From an uncultured bacterium (GTDB taxonomy: Bacteria; Bacillota; Clostridia; Peptostreptococcales; Anaerovoracaceae), in the NCBI GenBank assembly GCA_905214195.1, contig CAJMLH010000031.1:1-27101 (forward strand): 27,101 nucleotides of DNA, given 5' to 3'. The notes beneath the pieces were generated by a model, which had not been told where the DNA came from, made no database searches, and was given only the letters and a program-made list of their open reading frames with translations. Positions 22,158-27,101 of this stretch are shown here, piece by piece. The first letter of the stretch is position 1, and every line of letters starts with the position of its first letter. A program made the translations under genes and the position numbers.

Positions 22158-22661
22158 ATGCGTAATATCGTTGATGCATCCAAGCTGGACTTAAAATCAA
22201 CTATCGTAAACATCAGAAGAGTTGCGAAGACGGTTAAAGGCGGCAGAAACATGAGATTCAGCGTAACAGTTGTAGTCGGTGACGGCAATGGTTATGTAGG
22301 CGTTGGTCTTGGAAAATCTCAGGAAATTCCTGAAGCCGTAAGAAAAGCTGAAGAAGATGCAAAGAAGAATTTAATATTCGTTCCTACAGTAGGAACAACT
22401 GTACCACACAGAAACTTAGGTGTTTTCGGAGCAGGAAAAGTTCTGATTATGCCGGCTGCACAAGGTACAGGAGTTATCGCAGGTTCATCTGTTCGTACAG
22501 TTCTTGAAGCTGCAGGTATCAGAGACGTTAGAGCTAAATCCATAGGCTCCAACAACACAGGCAACATGGCTTACGCAACAATTGAAGGTCTCAAAGGAAT
22601 GATGACAGTAGAGAAAGTTGCTAAGCTCAGAGGCAAAACAAAGGAAGAAATCTTAGGATAG
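22158..22661 (+). CDS. rpsE: Ribosomal protein S5 (uS5)
   Basis: 167 residues. Part of the mRNA entry helicase and decoding fidelity. The dsRBD-like N-terminal domain holds GGRNMRFSVTVVVGDGNGYV, then VGLGKSQEIPEAVRKAEEDA; the C-terminal domain holds SVRTVLEAAGIRDVRAKSIG and SNNTGNMAYATIEGL. ACAGGAGGA precedes the ATG. Confidence 0.98.
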   Translation: MRNIVDASKLDLKSTIVNIRRVAKTVKGGRNMRFSVTVVVGDGNGYVGVGLGKSQEIPEAVRKAEEDAKKNLIFVPTVGTTVPHRNLGVFGAGKVLIMPAAQGTGVIAGSSVRTVLEAAGIRDVRAKSIGSNNTGNMAYATIEGLKGMMTVEKVAKLRGKTKEEILG

Positions 22662-22674
22662 GAGGAACCGAGTA

Positions 22675-22857
22675 ATGGCAAAAATGATAAAGATTACTTT
22701 AACAAAAAGCACTATCGGCGCTTCCCCTAAGCAGAAAAAAGTTGTTGAAGCGCTGGGACTTAAGAAGATGCAGCACTCAGTAGAGTTGGCAGACACTCCA
22801 CAGACTCGTGGAGCAGTTGCTAAAGTTTCGCATCTTGTAACTGTAGAAGAAATATAA
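22675..22857 (+). CDS. rpmD: Ribosomal protein L30 (uL30)
   Basis: 60 residues, complete bacterial form. MIKITLTKSTIGASPKQKKV and the LKKMQHSVELADTPQTRG stretch are typical of L30. TAGGAGGA is the ribosome site, 13 nt after rpsE. Confidence 0.97.
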   Translation: MAKMIKITLTKSTIGASPKQKKVVEALGLKKMQHSVELADTPQTRGAVAKVSHLVTVEEI

Positions 22858-22870
22858 GGAGGTGCCATAG

Positions 22871-23311
22871 ATGAGATTACATGAATTAAAAGCACCACAG
22901 GGTGCAAGCAAGGCACCTAAGAGAAAAGGTCGTGGTACTGCTTCCGGACAAGGTACAACTGCCGGAAGAGGTATGAACGGACAGAATTCAAGATCAGGCG
23001 GCGGCGTTCGTCTTGGTTTTGAAGGTGGACAGATGCCTTTATACAGAAGACTGCCTAAGAGAGGCTTCACAAACATCTGGGCAAAAGAATATTCAATTGT
23101 AAATGTTGAAGATTTAAACAGATTTGAAGCCGGCACAGAAGTTACTCAGGAACTGTTAGAGCAGGCAGGAATGTTAAAGCAGGTAAAAGACGGAATCAAA
23201 GTTCTCGGACAGGGAAATCTTACTGTTGCTTTAACAGTCAAAGCAGACAAATTCAGTAAGAGTGCTGTAGAAAAGATTGAAGCTGCAGGAGGAAAGGCAG
23301 AGGTGATTTAG
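22871..23311 (+). CDS. rplO: Ribosomal protein L15 (uL15)
   Basis: 146 residues. Late 50S assembly protein. The Gly/Arg/Lys-rich N-terminal extension (RKGRGTASGQGTTAGRGMNG) runs to about residue 55, then GFEGGQMPLYRRLPKRGF and a globular C-terminal half. AGGAGGTG precedes the ATG. The next gene begins one base after its stop. Confidence 0.98.
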   Translation: MRLHELKAPQGASKAPKRKGRGTASGQGTTAGRGMNGQNSRSGGGVRLGFEGGQMPLYRRLPKRGFTNIWAKEYSIVNVEDLNRFEAGTEVTQELLEQAGMLKQVKDGIKVLGQGNLTVALTVKADKFSKSAVEKIEAAGGKAEVI

Positions 23312-23312
23312 T

Positions 23313-24593
23313 ATGGGTATGCTAAAGACAGTTTCCCAGGCATGGAAAGTTGCCGAAATCAGATCAAAGATGATTTTCACTTTGCTGATGCTGGTGGTAT
23401 TTCGTATCGGTTCCAATATTCCGGTACCTAATATAAACAGAACGGTTCTTGATCAGATGTTTACCGGTGAAACAGGATTATTCGACTTGTTTGACCTGTT
23501 TTCCGGCGGCGCCTTTAGCAACTTTACTATATTTGCACTTAGCATAACGCCGTATATTACGGCATCGATAATAGTAAATCTGTTGACCATGGCTTTCCCT
23601 TACTTCCAGCGTCTTGCACAGGAGGGCAACGAGGGAAGAAAGAAGATGGCACAGATAACTCGTTACATGACAGTTGTTTTGGCACTGATTCAGGCTATAG
23701 GTCTGACAGTGGGTCTGTTTAATAAAGCTATTGTTGATAAGAGCGTATTCTCAATTATCGTAGTTATCTTGGTATTGACAGCCGGTACATCTTTCTTGAT
23801 GTGGCTGGGTGAGCAGATAAACGAGAAAGGCGTAGGAAACGGTATCTCATTGATAATCTTCGCCGGAATCGTAGCAAGAATACCAAGCGGAATAAGAAGC
23901 CTGTCAACAAGCTTAAGTGACGGAGCTATTTCAGTAATTACTCTTGCAGTGCTTGCAGTGCTTGCAGTTCTGGTAATTGCAGGAGTAGTATTGATTCAGG
24001 AAGGTCAAAGAAGAATACCTGTACAGTATGCAAAGCGTGTAGTAGGCAGAAAGATGTATGGCGGACAATCGACTCATATTCCTATTAAGGTAAATCAGTC
24101 GGGTGTTATCCCTATCATTTTCTCCCTTTCACTGTTATCGTTCCCGCTTACCATAACATACTTCTTCCCTAATACCGGATTTACCGATTGGGTAATCAAA
24201 TGGCTTTCGCCATCCGGCAATCCGGGAGTATGGGTATACGGCATACTGAATATAATATTGATAATTGCTTTCACATACTTCTATACAGGAGTAACTTTCA
24301 ATCCTAAAGAAGTAGCTAATAATATGAAAGCAAACGGTGGTTTTATTCCGGGAATCAGACCGGGTCAGGCCACAGAGGAATATTTAGGCAAAGTAATGTC
24401 AAGAATCACCATAGTAGGCGCTATATTCTTAGCAATCATAGCTACACTGCCTACAATCGTAAGTGTTCTGACATCGCTCAACATCCATTTCGGAGGAACT
24501 TCATTGCTTATCGCAGTAGGTGTTGCTCTTGAAACAGTAAGAGCTCTTGAAAATCAGATGCTTATGAGAAACTATCAAGGATTCCTGAAATAG
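23313..24593 (+). CDS. secY: Protein translocase channel subunit SecY
   Basis: 426 residues, normal length. Ten membrane helices form the Sec channel with SecE and SecG. Recognised from VFRIGSNIPVPNI after helix 1, the plug region with FSGGAFSNFTIFALSITPYI, QEGQRRIPVQYAKRVVGRKM in the cytoplasmic ribosome- and SecA-binding loop, and FNPKEVANNMKANGGFIPGI. GAGGTGAT, inside the rplO end, is the ribosome site. Its place between rplO and adk is the conserved Firmicute order. Confidence 0.97.
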   Translation: MGMLKTVSQAWKVAEIRSKMIFTLLMLVVFRIGSNIPVPNINRTVLDQMFTGETGLFDLFDLFSGGAFSNFTIFALSITPYITASIIVNLLTMAFPYFQRLAQEGNEGRKKMAQITRYMTVVLALIQAIGLTVGLFNKAIVDKSVFSIIVVILVLTAGTSFLMWLGEQINEKGVGNGISLIIFAGIVARIPSGIRSLSTSLSDGAISVITLAVLAVLAVLVIAGVVLIQEGQRRIPVQYAKRVVGRKMYGGQSTHIPIKVNQSGVIPIIFSLSLLSFPLTITYFFPNTGFTDWVIKWLSPSGNPGVWVYGILNIILIIAFTYFYTGVTFNPKEVANNMKANGGFIPGIRPGQATEEYLGKVMSRITIVGAIFLAIIATLPTIVSVLTSLNIHFGGTSLLIAVGVALETVRALENQMLMRNYQGFLK

Positions 24594-24611
24594 TAAGGAG
24601 GAGATGATAAA

Positions 24612-25259
24612 ATGCTTAGAACCATATTATTGGGACCTCCGGGCGCCGGAAAAGGCACCCAGGCCGCTAAAATAGTTGAAAAATATCACATTCCACATAT
24701 TTCAACAGGCGATATTTTCCGTGAGAACATTAAAAATGGAACTGAACTGGGAAAAAGAGCCAAGGAATACATGGATAAGGGAGAACTGGTACCTGACGAT
24801 TTGGTTATAGAAATCGCAACCGACAGACTCCTTAAGGATGACTGCAATGACGGCTTTTTGCTGGATGGTTTTCCGAGAACGGTTTATCAGGCAGAAAAGC
24901 TTGATGAGTTTTTAAAAGCTCACGATTCCAAGATTGATAAAGTTTTGGATATCGCAGTTGAGAAAGAAGAGCTTATGACAAGGCTCACAGGCAGAAGAGT
25001 ATGTAAAGCCTGCGGAGCAAGCTACCATGTAGTAAACATTCCTCCTAAAAAAGAAGGAATCTGCGATGTGTGCGGAGCTCCTCTCGTGCAGAGAGCTGAT
25101 GATAATGCAGAAACTGTTGCAAACAGAATAGAAGTTTATGAAGCACAGACGATGCCTTTGATAGAATACTACGAAAAGGCCGGAAACATAGCTCACATAG
25201 ACGGAGCTACAGGTCTTGAAAGTGTATTTGCAGACATAGTAAAAGCTTTAGGTGAATAA
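24612..25259 (+). CDS. adk: Adenylate kinase, zinc LID type
   Basis: 215 residues. Interconverts ATP + AMP and 2 ADP. P-loop GPPGAGKGT (8-16), AMP-binding ISTGDIFR (30-37) and DGFPRT (85-90), and a long LID. The LID carries the four-cysteine zinc site Cys131, Cys134, Cys151, Cys154, common in Gram-positive enzymes. AAGGAGGAG precedes the ATG. It is followed two bases later by map. Confidence 0.98.
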   Translation: MLRTILLGPPGAGKGTQAAKIVEKYHIPHISTGDIFRENIKNGTELGKRAKEYMDKGELVPDDLVIEIATDRLLKDDCNDGFLLDGFPRTVYQAEKLDEFLKAHDSKIDKVLDIAVEKEELMTRLTGRRVCKACGASYHVVNIPPKKEGICDVCGAPLVQRADDNAETVANRIEVYEAQTMPLIEYYEKAGNIAHIDGATGLESVFADIVKALGE

Positions 25260-25261
25260 TA

Positions 25262-26008
25262 ATGATCATCATCAAATCGAAACAGGAAATTGAATTGATG
25301 CGTGAAGCCGGAAAAGTAGCGGGACAGATTCTCAAGGATGTTGAAGCGCTTATAAAACCGGGGATTGCAACTATAGAAATAGATCGGTTCGTCGAAAAGG
25401 CAGTTAAAAATGCCAAAATGACAGCGGCTGAGAAAGGCTATTGCGGCTACCCGGCAAGCGTATGCGTTTCAATAAACGAAGAAGTTGTCCATGGCATTCC
25501 GAGCAAGAAGAGAATCTTGAGGGAAGGCGACATAGTCAGTCTTGATCTGGTGGTTGAGAATCACGGATATATGGCTGATGCTGCAAGAACATACGGTGTA
25601 GGCCGGATAAGCGCAGAAGCGCAGCATCTGATAGATACGGTTGAAGAAGCTTTCTTTAAGGGTATGGAATTTGCGAAAGAGGGATATAGATTGTCCGACA
25701 TTTCCAATGCTATTCAAAGTACCGTAGAAGGCGAAGGCTTTTCTGTAATAAGGGATTTTGTGGGTCACGGAATTGGAAACAGTATGCATGAAGACCCGCA
25801 GATTCCCAACTACGGCAAACCCGGAAAAGGACCGAGGCTTCAGCGTGGCATGACTCTTGCTGTAGAACCTATGATATGTCAGGGTTCTTATGAAGTAGAT
25901 GTTTTGCTGGACGACTGGACGGCAGTTACTGTAGACGGTGGTTTAGCTGCGCATTATGAAAATACTGTTGTAATAACTGATGGTGAGCCTGAGCTGCTTA
26001 CCTTGTAA
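25262..26008 (+). CDS. map: Methionine aminopeptidase type I
   Basis: 248 residues. Removes the N-terminal methionine of new proteins. Dimetal ligands Asp95, Asp106, His169, Glu202 and Glu233 are all present; His77 (VVHGIP) is the usual catalytic histidine. No N-terminal zinc-finger or SH3-binding extension. AGGTGA at the end of adk serves as the ribosome site, two bases separate the genes, and translation is probably coupled. Confidence 0.97.
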   Translation: MIIIKSKQEIELMREAGKVAGQILKDVEALIKPGIATIEIDRFVEKAVKNAKMTAAEKGYCGYPASVCVSINEEVVHGIPSKKRILREGDIVSLDLVVENHGYMADAARTYGVGRISAEAQHLIDTVEEAFFKGMEFAKEGYRLSDISNAIQSTVEGEGFSVIRDFVGHGIGNSMHEDPQIPNYGKPGKGPRLQRGMTLAVEPMICQGSYEVDVLLDDWTAVTVDGGLAAHYENTVVITDGEPELLTL

Positions 26009-26029
26009 TGTGAAGAAGGAGATGTATTT

Positions 26030-26248
26030 ATGGCGAAAAAAGACGTCATCGAGGCAATGGGAACAGTTGTCGATGCACAACCGAACGCAATGTTCAAAGT
26101 AAAATTAGACAACGGTTTTGAAGTGCTTGCACACATTTCAGGCAAAATAAGAATGAACTATATCAGAATTCTTCCGGGAGATAAAGTTAAGGTTGAGCTT
26201 TCACCTTACGATCTTACAAGAGGAAGAATCATTTGGAGAGATAAGTAG
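26030..26248 (+). CDS. infA: Translation initiation factor IF-1
   Basis: 72 residues, an S1-type OB fold that fills the 30S A site during initiation. VIEAMGTVVDAQPNAMFKVK at the start, and LAHISGKIRMNYIRILPGDK with the VELSPYDLTRGRI end, are canonical. AGAAGGAGA precedes the ATG. No KOW-domain gene lies between map and infA, unlike B. subtilis. Confidence 0.98.
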   Translation: MAKKDVIEAMGTVVDAQPNAMFKVKLDNGFEVLAHISGKIRMNYIRILPGDKVKVELSPYDLTRGRIIWRDK

Positions 26249-26365
26249 GAACCTCTAAAGTTATCGGTTTTTTAATCCGGTATGAAGTATTTAAAGAGGA
26301 TTCCATATAGTTTCCAAGGTGTACAGAGAAACTATAGAGAGAAAGAAGCGTAGGAGGGTTTATAA
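26249..26365 (+). promoter_or_regulatory. infA-rpmJ gap with inverted repeats
   Basis: TATAGTTTC (26306-26314) and GAAACTATA (26328-26336) are nine perfect pairs with a 13-nt loop. Upstream, TATCGG/CCGGTA flank TTTTTTAAT (one wobble pair). Neither is followed by a T-run. Confidence 0.45.
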
Positions 26366-26479
26366 ATGAAAGTAAGAGCTTCCGTAAAACCTATCTGCGA
26401 AAAGTGCAAAGTAATCAAAAGAAACGGCAAGGTAATGGTTATCTGCGAAAATCCTAAGCACAAGCAGAGACAGGGTTAA
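26366..26479 (+). CDS. rpmJ: Ribosomal protein L36 (bL36), zinc form
   Basis: 37 residues, the usual length. It begins MKVRASVKPICEKCKVIKRN. Zinc ligands Cys11, Cys14, Cys27 and His32 are all present, so this is the zinc-binding paralogue. TAGGAGGG precedes the ATG. Confidence 0.98.
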   Translation: MKVRASVKPICEKCKVIKRNGKVMVICENPKHKQRQG

Positions 26480-26607
26480 TTAAATCAACAATGCGATCGG
26501 CGGCAGAATACCGGGCCTGCCCTCACAAAAGGTCGTTTCAAAATTATTAAGAGATCCCGTCTATATCGCCCCGGAAATGCGACGGAAGATGGGGGAAGGA
26601 GAAAAGT
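26480..26607 (+). promoter_or_regulatory. rpmJ-rpsM gap, possible structured leader
   Basis: GGCAG/CTGCC flank AATACCGGGC, and GCGAT near 26494 can pair with ATCGC near 26556, enclosing the rest. It ends in GGGGGAAGGAG, the rpsM ribosome site. No promoter or terminator is clear. Confidence 0.35.
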
Positions 26608-26976
26608 ATGGCTCGTATAGCCGGTGTTGACTTACCAAGAGAAAAAAGAGTAGAAATCGGTTTAACCTACATCTATGGTATTGGTAAACCAACTGCACAA
26701 GCTATCCTTGCAAAAGCAGGAATCAATCCAGACACAAGAGTTAAGGATCTTACAGAGGATGAAGCTGGTGCTATAAGAAAAATCATTGATACTGAATATG
26801 TGGTAGAAGGTGACCTGAGAAGAGAAGTTTCTCTTAACATCAAGAGACTTATGGAAATCGGAAGCTACAGAGGTATCAGACACAGAAGAGGTCTTCCTGT
26901 AAGAGGACAGAAGACTAAGACAAACGCAAGAACTCGTAAAGGTCCTAAGAAGACCGTTGGCAGAAAGAAAAAGTAA
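26608..26976 (+). CDS. rpsM: Ribosomal protein S13 (uS13)
   Basis: 122 residues. 30S head protein bridging to L5 and contacting P-site tRNA. MARIAGVDLPREKRVEIGLT with YGIGKPTA at the start; SYRGIRHRRGLPVRGQKTKT and the very basic end KKTVGRKKK. GAAGGAG precedes the ATG. First gene of the alpha-operon group. Confidence 0.98.
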   Translation: MARIAGVDLPREKRVEIGLTYIYGIGKPTAQAILAKAGINPDTRVKDLTEDEAGAIRKIIDTEYVVEGDLRREVSLNIKRLMEIGSYRGIRHRRGLPVRGQKTKTNARTRKGPKKTVGRKKK

Positions 26977-26991
26977 AGGAGGTAGGAAGTA

Positions 26992-27101
26992 ATGGCTAAG
27001 ACTGTTAAAAAGGCAGTAAGAAAAAAGAGAAGAGAACGCAAGAACATTGAAAAAGGCCAGGCTCATATCCAATCCACCTTTAACAATACTTTAGTTACTC
27101 T
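26992..27101 (+). CDS. rpsK: Ribosomal protein S11 (uS11), 5' part only
   Basis: The first 36 codons, cut by the window end. MAKTVKKAVRKKRRERKNIE, then GQAHIQSTFNNTLVT, the start of the S11 core on the 30S platform. AAAGGAGG precedes the ATG, 15 nt after rpsM. Confidence 0.96.
   Translation, partial: MAKTVKKAVRKKRRERKNIEKGQAHIQSTFNNTLVT

Overview
The window reads as a chromosomal segment of a low-GC, spore-forming-type anaerobic Firmicute (class Clostridia). Reasons: AGA is the dominant arginine codon, nearly every gene has an AGGAGG-type ribosome binding site, UUG starts are used, the ribosomal gene order is the Firmicute S10-spc-alpha order, S14 is the zinc-type short form, adenylate kinase has a four-cysteine zinc LID, and a SpoIIQ-like M23 protein is present. 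The exact genus cannot be fixed from the sequence alone. No tRNA, rRNA, CRISPR array, insertion sequence or transposase gene was recognised.

Layout. 1-645: terminator of an upstream gene, then a non-coding stretch holding a diverged palindromic repeat (element A), then a good promoter for an orphan membrane protein (646-1014). 1094-1387 (minus) is a second small membrane protein. 1585-5802 is one operon: a 3-dehydroquinate-dehydratase-like protein, the EcfA1-EcfA2-EcfT energising module of vitamin importers, trmB, and a 40-codon lipoprotein-like peptide gene, closed by a strong terminator. 5871-6548 (minus) is the SpoIIQ-like protein. Then come a class I aminotransferase, a YdbC/PC4-like ssDNA-binding protein and a DUF378 membrane protein (minus).

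8598-12113 is a nucleoside salvage operon: a large TGS/uridine-kinase-type nucleoside kinase, pseudouridine kinase (psuK) and pseudouridine-5'-phosphate glycosidase (psuG). PsuK phosphorylates pseudouridine and PsuG splits the product to uracil plus ribose 5-phosphate. A Dph6-like PP-loop ATPase follows on the minus strand. 12877-13877 is about 1 kb without a recognised gene. It holds a possible 25-codon peptide gene, a second copy of the palindromic repeat (element B), and the promoter and hairpin-rich leader of the S10 operon.

13878-27101 (edge) is the S10-spc-alpha supercluster, all on the plus strand: rpsJ, rplC, rplD, rplW, rplB, rpsS, rplV, rpsC, rplP, rpmC, rpsQ, rplN, rplX, rplE, rpsZ, rpsH, rplF, rplR, rpsE, rpmD, rplO, secY, adk, map, infA, rpmJ, rpsM and the start of rpsK. 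Most junctions are 1-20 nt. The exceptions are rpsJ-rplC (210 nt, rich in inverted repeats), infA-rpmJ (117 nt) and rpmJ-rpsM (128 nt).

The observation most worth pursuing is the A/B pair: two diverged, co-linear, self-complementary non-coding elements about 13 kb apart with a preserved hairpin core. Next are the large structured gaps in the S10 operon, two very small candidate peptide genes, the AroD-like protein with altered substrate-binding residues, and an S3 protein with a long charged tail.
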